Of a stretch of DNA of 64,000 nt, positions 23,854 to 35,317 are shown piece by piece (the first letter of the stretch is position 1; each line of letters starts with the position of its first letter). This DNA is from Histoplasma ohiense (taxonomy: Eukaryota; Ascomycota; Eurotiomycetes; Onygenales; Ajellomycetaceae), in contig JAEVHH010000004.1 in assembly GCA_017607445.1 (NCBI GenBank), positions 434,001 through 498,000 on the forward strand. Direction: 5' to 3'. A program made the position numbers and the translations under genes. The notes beneath the pieces are model-generated. The model was not told where the DNA came from and ran no database searches. It saw only the letters and a program-made list of their open reading frames with translations.

Positions 23854-26800
23854 ATGTTGGTTCAGATGGATACGTTGTCCCCAGAGAAAGCCCAGGAGGT
23901 TGTCGAGGAGATTCGGATAAATAACGGAGGTCTTAGGGAAGAAGTCCAGAAGAGCCTGCACGCGGAGGCCCTAAGATCGATCAGAAACCTACAGTCTCTG
24001 GCTGGAGCATCGATTCGGCATGTCGCAGAGGATTTGTATGATGCAGACACTCGGTTCATCTTCGAACTGGTTCAGAACGCTGAGGACAGTCGTTATAGCC
24101 ACGCTAAGAGTCAAGAGGAGGAACCGTTTATCTATTTCACCTTATATCCCGATCGAATTACCGTGGACACGAATGAGGATGGCTTTACCGAGAATGATGT
24201 GCGCGCAATATGCAGTAATACACAAAAGCTCAAAGCGTCAGATAGGTGGGTACATCTGACATAAAGGCATTGGGTTCAAATCGGTTTTCAAGGTGGCACA
24301 AAAGGTTCATATCCAATCTGGCCCTTTTTGCTTCTCATTCACGCATCACAAGGGGGAAAGTGGGTTGGGAATGATAACCCCTTTCAGTCAGTTTACCCTA
24401 TATTTCATACATCCCGAGGATTTTCAAATTCGTGAAGGCGAGTTAAAGGAGATTCCGGACACGTTATTGCTGTTTTTGCGAAGGTTGTGCAAGATCGGAG
24501 TCAAAATCGAGCCCTCCGGGTTCCGGCTCTTATTCAAACGCGAACAGACTGGGCCAAATGGGCGCATTACATTGGTCAAAGAAGGAGGCGACGTGGTGAG
24601 TAAGGGCATTTATCACGTTGAGGGAGCTGAATTCGAGAATCTTCCGGAGCATAGTGATCAATCAGCTCAGACAACAGCGGAGGTCATACTCGCTTTCCCT
24701 GTCGATGATTCCCATCGTCCCATAATCGAATCTCAACATGTCTATTCCTTCCTGCCAATGCGTCAGGAAGGGTTTAAGGTAAGTTGCTCGTTCTCATTAG
24801 CTCTTAGTGGACAGTTAACGGTTACTGACTGCAACAGTTCCTCATACAATCGGATTTTATCACCACAGCAAATCGTCAAGGTGTTCACCTCTGCCCCCGA
24901 AATTATGCAATCCGCGAGCGTATCGACCTTGTATTTGTACAAGTTGTTTATACCTTCTGCAAAAATGCAACCTTGAAATACGAATGGCTCCAGTATCTGC
25001 CAGGGCCATCGATTCCAGATCCTTTCCGGGCTACACTTCGAGAAATGATATTAGAAAGTCTAAGCGAATCAAAGATTCTTCTAACCCCCAACGGTGCTCT
25101 TGATTGCCCAAAATCACTTCAGCACCCCCCTTCTCGACATTGTGATCTTCATGGTCAGCCGCTTTTGGATGATATCACCCCTGAAGTCTATATGTCAGAG
25201 AGATACAATTGGCCCAGACTTGCTGAGCTTTTAACTGAGCTCGGGGTGACCAACCTATCTTTCAAAAATATTCTGGACCGGTTAGATCCGTACCTGGTAG
25301 GGTCAACGCCTCGACTGTTCGATGTCAGTTTGGACGATGACTGGCATGCCAGGCTCGCGGGCCTTCTTCTTCGGGGTTTGAGCATGTATGGTGCTCAGAT
25401 TAGAGAGCGAGTTGAGAGTATGGCTCTCATTCCTAGTTCTTGCAGAGTCCTGTTGTCAGCGTCCTCGGGTGATATTCATTTCCCTGTAGATGACCAAGGA
25501 CGTGCCATTCCAGATAACCTGACACTCAAAACTGTGGATGTCAAAATCTCTCAGGACACACCGCGATGGAAACTCTTTGAGGCCTTAGAAGTATCGTCCT
25601 GCTCGTCACAAAAAGTTGTCAACTCAATTCTCCGAAGGTATGACACGGCAGTCGGCGTGACGCTGAGGTATTCCATCGATCACTTGAAATACCTCTTTTG
25701 GGTGGGTAGTGGGGAAATCCTCGACAAGCGTGTTTTCGTGATGGATCAGATGGAGCGACGGGTGTATCGAGCCTTCGTAACGTTTGGTGTTCACATCATA
25801 AGGGATGATGTCTATTTTGCTACGGATGGCGAATATGGCACCAAAAAGCTGTCGCAGAAGCTTCGACGCAGATCTAATCAGCAAAACAGCTTCCCAGTTG
25901 AGATATATATCATCCATGATGCGTACTTGGATGCCCTTCCACCTAGCGCCTGCCCCCATGGTCTCACTTGGGAGAGGTGGCTACAGGTTACGGCAGACGT
26001 TCGTCGTGTCCCGAAGCTGTTTGATCCTTTCCAAGACCGACTTTTCCCTCTCGGCCAGCACCTTCTGGACTATCATCCAACGGTATTCATAGGGATTTTG
26101 AAGACATACTGGTCTAGTTACAACTGAGAAATGACAAGTAACATCATCAGAGTGTTAGAATGTATGCTGGTGCCTGGCCGATATACGCAAGAGCGATTCC
26201 CCCTTTGTCGTCAATATTATCCCTCCAACCAGCTACCAGATCTATGCTCTCGGGCAGGGGTTACTGATAACTTTGCCCACTTTCTTCAAGTTCCAGATGA
26301 CCTGGTCACTGACACAAGCGATGAGTGGGAATTTCTATCCACTTTTAGAGTTGGGCTACGGCCAGATATAAGATTCTTCCTTTATATATTCTCTTCGCTC
26401 ATAGCTGACAAGACTATAAATGCTCAGAGAATAGAAGGGTTGTTTAGGATGTATGAAGAGCTCTCGATTCGCTTCCCCACTGATGTTGATGCTATAAAAC
26501 GGTACGTATTCTGACCTAAAGCACTTCCATTTCGACAATTAACGGAGACATGCAGGGAAATATGCGATATAACCGTTGCGGTTTGTATTCCTAAGACGCG
26601 GATAGGTACTGTGGAGCTTGCGCCCCTATCAGACTGTGTCTGGGAGGGAAACCAATGTCTTCGTACCTGTCACGCTCTGGCTCTTTTCCCGGAGTATACC
26701 GAGAATAGGCACATAACTTATGTCTTCCGGGATATGCTCAAGTTGCCTAGTGCTAGCCTTATCACTTATCTATATGAACTCGGGAACCGAAAGGAGGAGG

Positions 26801-28050
26801 GCCATGAGGACGATCTTTGCGTTATATATGATATGATCTCTCAACTGGCAATAAGTCCCAATGAACGCGGATTAGTACTGTACGCTCTCACACTGCTCAG
26901 GCTCTCGAAGCATGTTACGGCTAATTCATTTCATAGGGATACCATGCGTACCGATAAACTAAGATGTATATCTTCAGGGCAGCTTTGGGTGGGACCAGAA
27001 TCCTGTGTGAGGCCCCCAAAATTGGTGGAAAGTATGGTATCAGCCCTTTTCCAAGGTCTACTAGATATTCAAGTTCCTCCAATAAAATAATTATGTAGCG
27101 CAACTCAAGATGCTGGCGTCAGACGCCACCAGCCGAGCGAGTGATTTTAAAACCGCGATGTACAGTATCCATTCAATGTGTCCCAAAGCTAGAGATATTA
27201 AAGATCTTAGAGACTTGCAATTTTTACCGGTGCAAATGCCGAATGGCAACATTGAAATATTGAGGCCTGTTGATACTTTCTTTTTCTCAGACACGCTCGA
27301 GTACCAGTCTACATTTCATGGAAAGGCACCTTTGCTGAAAATTTCCCTTGAGGAACATCGAAAATTGTATCGAGTTTTGGAAGCTCTGGGCTTGGAAGAC
27401 CGGTACATATCTACAATTGTGGAGGAAAGGGTTGTAGTAGAAGATCGGTGCCGCAGGCGAGTTATATGTCTGCCTCACCTCAGAATCCTCTCTTGCACTA
27501 CTATTTAATACATCGCTAACGATATCTAGGTTTTCGAGCTTCTTCAAACACTCAATCTTCCCGGCTTCGGCCCCCATAATTGGAAGAGCACTATCCGCAG
27601 AGAAGTCACTGTTCATCCAGACCACCAAGACCTTGCCCCTTGGAATGGCTCTGAAACTGCGGATCTTGTGTTTGACGATTCGAGCTCTGCGCTCACCTCG
27701 CTTCTCATCCGCGCGGGATACCTACCCCCAGACTCATGGAGAGGAGCTAGACCGACATATTATATAGAAGTCAAGACGACGACAGGGGAAAATAACACCC
27801 GGTTCTTTATGAGTAAAAGCCAATACCGAAGAGTACGTCTGTTGCCTGCAGTATTTTGAGTGATACGAGGACTAATTTGTCAACGACGCAGATGCAAAGA
27901 ATGCAGATAGAAGTTGCTGGAGAGCCAAATGACGAGATCTATATGATTTTCCGGGTCTACCATCTTGACAAGGAGAGTATAGATAGGCGTTCATTTTTAC
28001 TTAGACCCAGAGAGTCTACGACAAGAAGGACGGCTTATCTTCACGGCTGA
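23854..28050 (+). pseudogene. Sacsin-like GHKL ATPase with NO VEIN-type (DUF3883) C-terminus, broken
   Basis: Relic of a large (roughly 1,300-residue or more) fungal protein combining an N-terminal sacsin/HSP90-like ATPase and a C-terminal NO VEIN domain. The ATPase part shows ADTRFIFELVQNAEDSRY (N box) and DTNEDGFTENDVRAICS, then GYI-stop-HKGIGFKSVFKVA. That last motif (G1 box) lies in another frame and carries a TGA at 24257-24259, so there is a frameshift near 24,240. A proper intron at 24,779-24,837 joins QEGFK to FLIQSDFITTANRQ. A second in-frame TGA is at 26125-26127 (SSYN-stop-EMTSNIIRVLE). Later introns: about 26,503-26,556 and 27,055-27,097. Near 27,445 the frame jumps from STIVEERVVVED to IGAAGELY, then an intron (27468-27529) leads to VFELLQTLNLPGFGPHNWKS. 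The end has RPTYYIEVKTTTG (nuclease-like EVK) and, after an intron, MQRMQIEVAGE. Confidence 0.8.
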
Positions 28051-29293
28051 ATCCTACAGTGTTGTCCCTGGTCAGCTTTGAGTTTTGGAATATTTTCATG
28101 TTTGGATCTTGTTGTGCAGGAAATTCAACCATGCTTCTAGACTGGCAGCTGAACGTTTCTGGCAGGTATCCAAGAAGCAAGGATGAGAGTCATGAAGGCA
28201 AAAAAGAATTTTCTCTTATTTGATCTTGTACTTGTATCTAATTAAAGCAGTACAGAGACCAAACTCATAACTTTCGGCGTAAGTATTTTCCCGACCACGG
28301 TCTTCTCTAAATCTGTTTTGAGAGATGTAATGATTCATCATCATTCCTACATCTTATATTTTGGATATTTTCAAGGAGATAGTTACACTCAATATATACG
28401 CCATCTTTTCCCATACGGTTCAATAAGATTGTACTGTACAAATTACGCAGCGTAGTCAAAAACACTAGACATAGCTAAGCTTCGCCCCTTGAGGATGCCA
28501 GCTCTTCAGTGGCACTTGTGAGATGACAAAACGTCTGTACTCTCTATCAAGGTTTAAAAATGCTAGTGCTTAGGAAATTATGCTCCCACATGATAATATA
28601 TCAATATCAAATAGTTAGCAGAACTACCTTACTCCTGCTGTAGTGCCTTTGGATTTTTATCTGGCGCTTGGCCAGGTGTCATTATCAAAAAGAGTTTGTT
28701 CTGGGGTTCCAAATTAGGCTTAGTGAATATCATATGAATTTGTGATTGGCTCGGGATTTTAGTAAACTTGGCAGACGATTGCAGTAGTTCAAAATTGGTT
28801 AGCGTCCCAAGTGGAGTGGCTGGATTAAGGTTGGTCTGTTGGAGGTCCTACCTTACCTAGGTAGGTACACAAGCCCTATCCCACGTGACCTGCAACATAT
28901 CCATGGATATTAGCTCGCCACTAGATAGATGATAACAACCAACCAAGGTTCAACCTGTGGGATGGTTAATCTTCTCATTGTGCGATCGCTAGCCAACTAT
29001 ATAGGGGTAATCACGTGTGGTGGAGGGCCGCCTGGGCAACTAGTGCCCAACACAACCGTCTTACTGTTAGGCCACTGGGGCAAAAGAGCTCTCTCACACC
29101 AGCGCCATGCTGGTAGTAGAGGGGACGAACCAATCCAAACCCCCCAACACTTACATGGTCCGATATCATGTGACATTAGCTCCGAAGAGCTTTGATCTTC
29201 AACTCCCAATTGCATGTTTTTGAGCTACAATATTCGATGCGAGCGCCTCACCAACATCTCCTCCATCCCGCTACACAGTATCCGTGCGACAAC
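28051..29293. other. Intergenic, no gene seen
   Basis: Upstream of the chorismate mutase start. The first 500 bases are AT-rich 3' flank of the pseudogene. A frame at 28,929-29,195 has no recognisable content. Short direct repeats such as CCTACCTTACCTAGGTAGGTA (near 28,850) are present. Confidence 0.45.
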
Positions 29294-30379
29294 ATGGATA
29301 CTGCCATCGACTTGTCCAATGCGTCCAAGGCGCTGGATCTTGAAAACATTAGATTCCAGTTAATGTGAGTCAAACTTATCCGTCAATCTCCGCCCATCGA
29401 TCTATTATCATCGTTGATAGTTCTCGAAAAATTGAAAATGGGGGAGACGGGGGGAATAAACAGAGAGAATGAATACATTGAGCAACCCAAATGGCACACA
29501 TCTAACACAAATCCCGTCCCGTTCCAGCCGTCTCGAAGACACCATAACGTTCCACCTAATCGAGCGGGTTCAATTCCCCCTCAACCAACCCATCTATGTC
29601 CGTGGCGGCGTTAGAATCCCAGATTCAGACCTCAGTCTTATGGACTATCTCCTAAGAGAACAAGAGCGCCTCCAATCACGCGTGCGCCGCTACCAGTCTC
29701 CTGACGAATATCCTTTCTTCCCAGACGCCCTCGAGGAGCCTATTCTCCAGCCCCTCAATTACCCCAAGATCCTCCACCCCAACGACGTAAACGTCAACGA
29801 CATCATCAAGATGCGATACATCAATGACATCCTACCCAACGCCTGCCAGAAATTCGACCGCGAGGACCGTGGTGAGGCACAGGAGAACTACGGCTCGTCA
29901 GCTACGTGCGATGTCAATTGTCTGCAGGCTCTGTCAAGACGAATACACTTCGGGAAGTTTGTGGCGGAGTCGAAGTTCCGGATGGACCCCGAGAAGTTTG
30001 TGAAATTGATCAAGGCGAATGATCGCAAGGGGCTTGATGAGGCGATTACCAACGTCGCGGTGGAGAGGAAAGTGCTGGAACGGCTAAGGCTGAAGGCGAA
30101 GACATACGGGAGAGATCCTGCGGGTCCTGCAACACCCAATGGGAGCAACGAGAAGATCAATGTTGAAGCGGTTGTGGCTATGTATAAGGTAGGGTTTTTT
30201 TTTTTTTTTTTTTTTGATTGGTCTTTCCTTTCATTCCCCTTCCCATTCCCATGCGATTACTTATATGGTTTGATGCTGGGAACTAAAGGAATATGCGACA
30301 GGACAACGTGATTCCATTGACGAAGCTTGTGGAGGTGGAGTATCTAATGCAGCGTCTGCATGGCACCGAGTGGGAGTAA
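29294..30379 (+). CDS. ARO7: Chorismate mutase (AroQ, eukaryotic allosteric type)
   Basis: Converts chorismate to prephenate, the committed step to phenylalanine and tyrosine, in the cytosol. Three exons: 29294-29364, 29528-30188 and 30302-30379, giving about 269 residues, the usual length. The join gives MDTAIDLSNASKALDLENIR then FQLIRLEDTITFHLIERVQF, the conserved first helix with its active-site Arg. Later come REQERLQSRVRRYQSPDEYP, LHPNDVNVND, QENYGSSATCDVNCLQALSR and RIHFGKFVAESKF. The C-terminal helix has NVAVERKVLERL and VEAVVAMYK, ending VIPLTKLVEVEYLMQRLHG. These match the Saccharomyces/Aspergillus enzyme, including the regulatory region that responds to Tyr and Trp in that family. 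The second intron starts GTAGGG and holds a 21-base T run (30195-30215). Faces BCP1 tail to tail. Confidence 0.95.
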
Positions 30380-30543
30380 TCGCAAATATATGCATGAGAG
30401 CAAAAGCAAAGCTCGAGTATGGTACAATGACTTTTTTCGGGCAATCCACTTCTTTACGAGCAAGATAGATAATGAACTAGAGAAACACAGATTAATATGT
30501 CAAAGACAAACCATCAGATGAAAATTCTCATTTATATACTTCT

Positions 30544-31614
30544 TCAAGAGGAGGGATTCAGATACTCCTTTAGATCGGTCACAGCCGCCTCAAACCTCGC
30601 AGCTTCTATTAAAATCAAATGTCCCTTCGGACGAACCCCATGGTCATGAAATGCCCGTTTAGAATCCGACGCCCCCTCTTCTTGCTGGCGGGAATACTGG
30701 TAACCTCCATAACATAAGGCGTGTTTCTGCAACAGCTCATCTTCCGCGTGGAAGTAGAATATATCGTTTCTCTCTTCTGCAGCTTTTTTCTTCTTCTTTT
30801 GTGGCCGGTCCTCCTCATCTAGTTTCGATTTGACTTCTTCGTACGTCCTTGATAGGATTAGGTAATGTGTGAAGTTGTAGGGTTCGTTCTCTTCAAGGGC
30901 CCAGGCGATCTCCTCCAGAAGCATGGTGTACATTGGTGAGACGACTTCGGCGGGTATGTTGATTAGTCGTTCTGTCAATATCAGCCCGATCGCTGGTACG
31001 CTTTGTTGTGATAAGAGGTTGTCTAAGTGGGAGAGTAGGGAAGAGGAGGAGGATTTTCGTTGAAGGTAGCTTGTTAGATCTTGAATAACTGGTACATCCT
31101 GTATCAGCCGGCAAGTACATGTACATATATCAAGTTAGCCATAGCAATGAATTAGGTAGCCAAGCGCGTTCGGGATATATATGTATACCTTATGTTGCTG
31201 CAGATTCAACACAGTAAGGAATGCAAACGGATCACCTTCATTGCCATCAACCTTCACCGTCGAGCCCAAAAGCGGTTGCGACAGTATCAGGTCAGTCAAT
31301 GCAGAGAGGTCAAATAGTTGCGCATCGTTGTCCAGGAGCTGGCGCAGTAGATTTCGGAGACCGTGGAAATCTACTGCTGGTTGTGGATCGAACCACTCAA
31401 AATCAACGTTCACTATACCCATCTCCTATCGCAATTACCCGGGAGCATCAGTTAGCTAAAAAGTTGGACCAATGCGATTTTCGAACGGGGGGTCAGTTGA
31501 CGGAGTAAAATAAAATACTACTTCATCGCTACTGCTATCGTCATTTTCGCCCAGGGCGCCGGTTGTGTTGGCCATTTCCACGTCGTCATCTTTCAATTGC
31601 TTCCGCTTGCCCAT
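30544..31614 (-). CDS. BCP1: Bcp1, BCCIP-family nuclear export/ribosomal-protein chaperone
   Basis: Nuclear protein of the BCCIP family; the yeast member acts in nuclear export of Mss4 and as chaperone of ribosomal protein uL14. Three exons: 31614-31522, 31425-31189 and 31098-30544, about 294 residues. All introns are phase 0 (donors GTAGTA and GTATAC). The N-terminus is a basic then acidic tail (MGKRKQLKDDD, ENDDSSSDE). The core carries VNVDFEWFDPQPAVDFHGLR, LFDLSALTDLILSQPLLGST and VKVDGNEGDPFAFLTVLNLQ. The third exon has PAIGLILTERLINIPAEVV and MYTMLLEEIAWALEE, then PYNFTHYLILSRTY, a KKKKK patch and EGASDSKRAF with GHLILIEAARFEAAV near the end. These fit the family along the whole length. 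Confidence 0.93.
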
Positions 31615-31832
31615 TTCAAGGTAATTATTTGTTTAGGATTTATTTTGAAAGAAATGTGCTGAGCAGGGAGATGTTGTTTGATCTATGTCTGGCTCATTCC
31701 AACAACGTTTCAAAAAATAAAAATCCATGTGATCCAATTTTACACTTAAAGTCGCAATTGACCTAGTGCCGTCTTAACTAGTTAACTAACGTAATCTATA
31801 AGCGAACGGATAATATAGGCTAACCGTGCCAA

Positions 31833-31864
31833 GCGCACTCACTACCTCCCATTAGTGAGTGCGC
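31833..31864. repeat. Perfect 12-bp hairpin at the edge of the AT-rich block
   Basis: GCGCACTCACTA (31833-31844) and its exact reverse complement (31853-31864) flank an 8-base loop. It sits right where GC-normal gene DNA changes to CpG-poor transposon DNA. It could be a terminal repeat relic or an insulator-like hairpin; nothing in the sequence decides this. Confidence 0.75.
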
Positions 31865-32065
31865 CCACTGCAAAGGTAATATCACCGCAACAGTAATATT
31901 TTTGAATCATCTGAACTTCAAAATATCATTATTATTCAACATCATGTCTATCTATAATATAAAGATCATCTATATACTCAGTAGAAGCAGTAGAATCTGC
32001 AGCAGATTGAGATTCATTAGATTTATTACATTGTGGTTAATTTGCAGCAGTTCTAGTGAGCTTGT

Positions 32066-32439
32066 GTAATGAGTGTACTTCAATTAACGATTTAGCACTA
32101 TCCTAAATACAGATTATGAATTGATTAAGAAAAGAAAGAGAAAAGAGATCAGAAGAAAAGATTGTATAAAAAGAGTTCTTATAGAGAGAAGATTGAAACA
32201 GAAGAATATCAGAAGCCATTCCACAGTGAAACATAAAGCAGAGTACAGAGCAGAAGAATATTGAGAGTTATGCAGAAGAATTGTTAGAACTATATAAGTG
32301 TGAAGTATGAAGTAGAAAAGATTATGTGGAAGAATTGTTAGAGGCTACATGAGTGTGGAGTGCAATAACAGAGATGAGTAGATGCAGAAGAGGTTGATTG
32401 TATAAGTTAACTACTAACAGATACTAACTCATCATAAAG
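32066..32439 (-). repeat. LTR copy of the 534-bp family, minus orientation, shortened
   Basis: The reverse complement matches the LTR at 34,118: it starts near TGTAATGAGTG (LTR end) and finishes with TTAGTATCTGTTAGTAGTTAA-like sequence (LTR start). It is about 160 bp shorter than the complete LTR, consistent with fewer copies of the internal ~63-bp unit. Older and more diverged than the flanking pair. Confidence 0.7.
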
Positions 32440-32447
32440 AGAAATAA

Positions 32448-32575
32448 TGTGATGAATTAGTATCTGTTAGTAGTTAATTTATGAAATCAACTTCTCTTCT
32501 ACATTTATTTATTTCTGTCATTGTGACTTTATATAATCTTCAATGTTCTTCCACTCTGTGCTCTGCACTTAGACT
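32448..32575 (+). repeat. LTR fragment of the same family, plus orientation
   Basis: Matches the first ~125 bases of the 534-bp LTR (GTGATGAATTAGTATCTG, then TCTGTGCTCTGCACTT). It lies head to head with the minus copy immediately to its left, separated by about 10 bases. Confidence 0.65.
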
Positions 32576-32879
32576 GGCTGGTGGGACCATGAATTTCATG
32601 TTTGATTTGATTTGATTTGATCCCAGTCCATTTCTTGGTGTGATTTCCAGTGGGACCAGGATCAGAATGAGAGTGTAAAGTGACTAGAATTATTAGAACA
32701 TGAGTGAAATGGGACTAATAAATCTTGATATTTCATATAAAATGACTGACTATCAAAAATAAGAACATGATCTGGGACTGACTATGATTTTGACTGAGGT
32801 TTGGTCCTGTTCTGATGATTATATAATACATATCTAGATATCAATCTGATGATATGATTGGTGGAGATATCACCTCTAT

Positions 32880-33450
32880 CTAGTGCTGTCAATCAATTTA
32901 CCCCTGCCAATCTATCTACTGCTGCTAATCTATCGCCGCTGCTAATCTATCCCTCACTGCTAAGCTATCCCTCGCTGCTAATCTATCGCTGCCAACCTAT
33001 CTATCGCTGCCAATCTATTGCTGCTAATCTATCGCTGCTGCCAATCTATCTATCACTGCCAATCTATCCATCGCTGCCAATCTATCTATCACTGCTAATC
33101 TATTGCTGCTAATCTATCACTGCTAATCTATCGCTGCTAATCTATCACTGCCAACCTATCTACCGCGGCGAATCTATCTATTGCTGCCAACCAACCTACC
33201 TACCACTGCCAACCTACCTACCACTGCCAATCTATCTATTGCTCAGCAGCTAATCTATCGCTGCTGCCAACCTATCTATCGCTGCCAATCTATTGCTGCT
33301 AATCTATCGCTGCTAATCTATCGCTGCTGCCAATCTATCTATCACTGCTAATCTATTGCTGCTAATCTATCACTGCTACTCTATCGCTGCTAATCTATCG
33401 CTGCCAATCTATCGCTGCCAATCTATCTACTGCAGTGAATCTATCTATCA
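32880..33450 (+). repeat. Degenerate minisatellite, unit about 14 bp
   Basis: Repeated variants of CGCTGCTAATCTAT, CACTGCCAATCTAT and CTATCTAT fill about 570 bp. The units slip between 10, 14 and 18 bases. The open frame over part of it is a by-product of the repeat. Confidence 0.85.
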
Positions 33451-34117
33451 CTATCATTACTAGTTCAAAATAGAACTAGAGCATAAATACACTAAACTTC
33501 TTTTGATAGATAATGATTTTTGATAACACTTATATTATAGCATTATATCATCTATATAGAATAATGAGATAAGTCATCTCATTATTCTTTTCTTCATTCT
33601 TCTGAGTCACAAATGATATCTGTTTCTTTTTAATCAGATTGAATGACTCAGCTGTCTGATCTGATTTTATACTGATAGTCTGTTTCTTTCTCTTTTCTTT
33701 TCTCTTCTCATTCTTCTCTGCAGCTGCAGAGTCAGTAGTGATTGTATTGACAGAGTTAATGAACTGCTGATTCTCTGTTATTTTTATATCAGTATATATA
33801 TTTTATATATACATTTTGCTAATGTATTTGCATGCTATAGAGACAATTTGTTACTTATCAGACTGTAAACTGCAGTGTTTACTTAGCAATTTATAGTGAC
33901 AATTCATATAGATCTTCTTCAATATACTGAAGATTACAATATATTTAATAAATAGACTGTAACTCTTCTTATATGAGTTGTATAATGAGCTGACTTTGAT
34001 ATCACAGCTGTGAATAAGTACTGATTTTATATTTATTGTTTTTTTTAACTGAGATTTGAAGTTCTTCTTATACAGTACTATATCTTTCTTGAATTTCATC
34101 TTTTACAGCTGTGCAAT
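33451..34117. other. AT-rich flank of the Gypsy insertion, no gene seen
   Basis: CpG-poor DNA that continues at 48,234 on the other side of the inserted element. The 82-codon minus frame at 33,851-34,099 is Lys/Ile-rich and unrecognised; most likely a composition effect. Confidence 0.5.
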
Positions 34118-34651
34118 TGTGACGGGTTAGCATCTGTTAGTAATTAACTTACGCAATCAACTCCTCTTCTGCACCCACTTGTTTCTGGCTGTTGTGATCT
34201 CATGTAACTCTTGATATTCTTCTGCTCCATGCTCTGCACTTGCATAGTTTCTAATGATTCTTTCACATAGCTCTTAATGTTCTTCTGCTCTATACTCCAC
34301 ACTTATGTAGTCTCTAACAATTCTTCTGTGTAGTTTCTTACATTCTTTCACTCTGTATTCCACACTCATGTAGTCTCTAATGATTCTTCTGTATAGCTCT
34401 CAATGATTTCTTCATCTCATATTCCACACTTGTGTAGCTTCTAACAATTCTTATATGTATCTCTTAATATTCTTCTGCTCCACACTTTACTGTGGAGTGG
34501 CTTCTGATATTCTTCTGTTTCAAACTTTTCTCTATAAAAATCCTCTTTGTACAATCTTTTCTTCTGATTTCTTTTCTCTTTCTTTTCTTAATCAATTCAT
34601 AATCTGTAATTAGAATAGTATCAAATCATTAATCAAAGTACATTCATTACA
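34118..34651 (+). repeat. 5' LTR of the chromovirus, with internal ~63-bp tandem units
   Basis: 534 bp. From about 34,245 to 34,490 the LTR consists of four diverged units of about 63 bp, each opening with GTAGTCTCTAAYRATTCTTC-like sequence and ending in CCACACTYRT. Same length as the 3' copy. Confidence 0.88.
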
Positions 34652-35038
34652 TTACAAATTGATTCTTCTGTATTTAAGACTCAAGTGTTTTGTTATTAGT
34701 TCTTACACTCAAGTGCATTGTTATCAGTTCTTATATCTGAGTGTGTTGTTATCAGTTCTTACATCTGAGTGTGTTGTTTACAGATCTGAGTGTCTAGTTG
34801 TTACAAGAGATTTCTCATGAATCTGAGTGTTCTTATCATTAATTATATAGACTGTTGTGTCTAAGTGTCTGAAACACAATCAATCATGTTCTACAAGATC
34901 TGAGTGTCTACAAACTGTAACACTGTGAATAGTGTTCACAAAGAAGCTTGATCAAGCTTAGCACTGCAATACTGCAAATAGTGTCTGCAAGAGAACTGAA
35001 TATCTACAAATATTTCTTTTCTTTTTTTTTATTATTAT

Positions 35039-35299
35039 ATGTTTTTAGATATTGAAATGAACTACAAGCAATTCTACAAACATTCATCACATCTGAACAC
35101 AGTGGATGATAACTTAGACCTACAAAGCATTCTTCAGCAGCAGATGCTACAGATGACTGAATTGCAACAACAACTTGCTGAAATAAGCACTCTCACATTC
35201 ATCATTCCTTCTACACCCACATCTCACAAAAAATCTCCAAGAGAGAAGCTCTCAATTCTCAATAAATACAAAAGAGATCTAGTGCTCTATCTCATGTGA
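35039..35299 (+). pseudogene. Chromovirus gag, N-terminal part, cut by the nested element
   Basis: Frame of 86 codons with a coiled/Gln-rich stretch (SILQQQMLQMTELQQQLAEI). It ends just before the nested element's LTR (35318). The gag reading resumes after 43,324 on the other side, so this is the left half of a gene split by insertion. Confidence 0.6.
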
Positions 35300-35317
35300 A
35301 AGTCAAAAACAAACATC

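Noticed and set aside
28929..29195. Possible tRNA-like or coding stretch upstream of chorismate mutase
   Set aside because: No cloverleaf could be drawn and the frame has no recognisable protein.
32880..33450. CRISPR-like array
   Set aside because: The units are contiguous without unique spacers and slip in length; this is a eukaryotic minisatellite.
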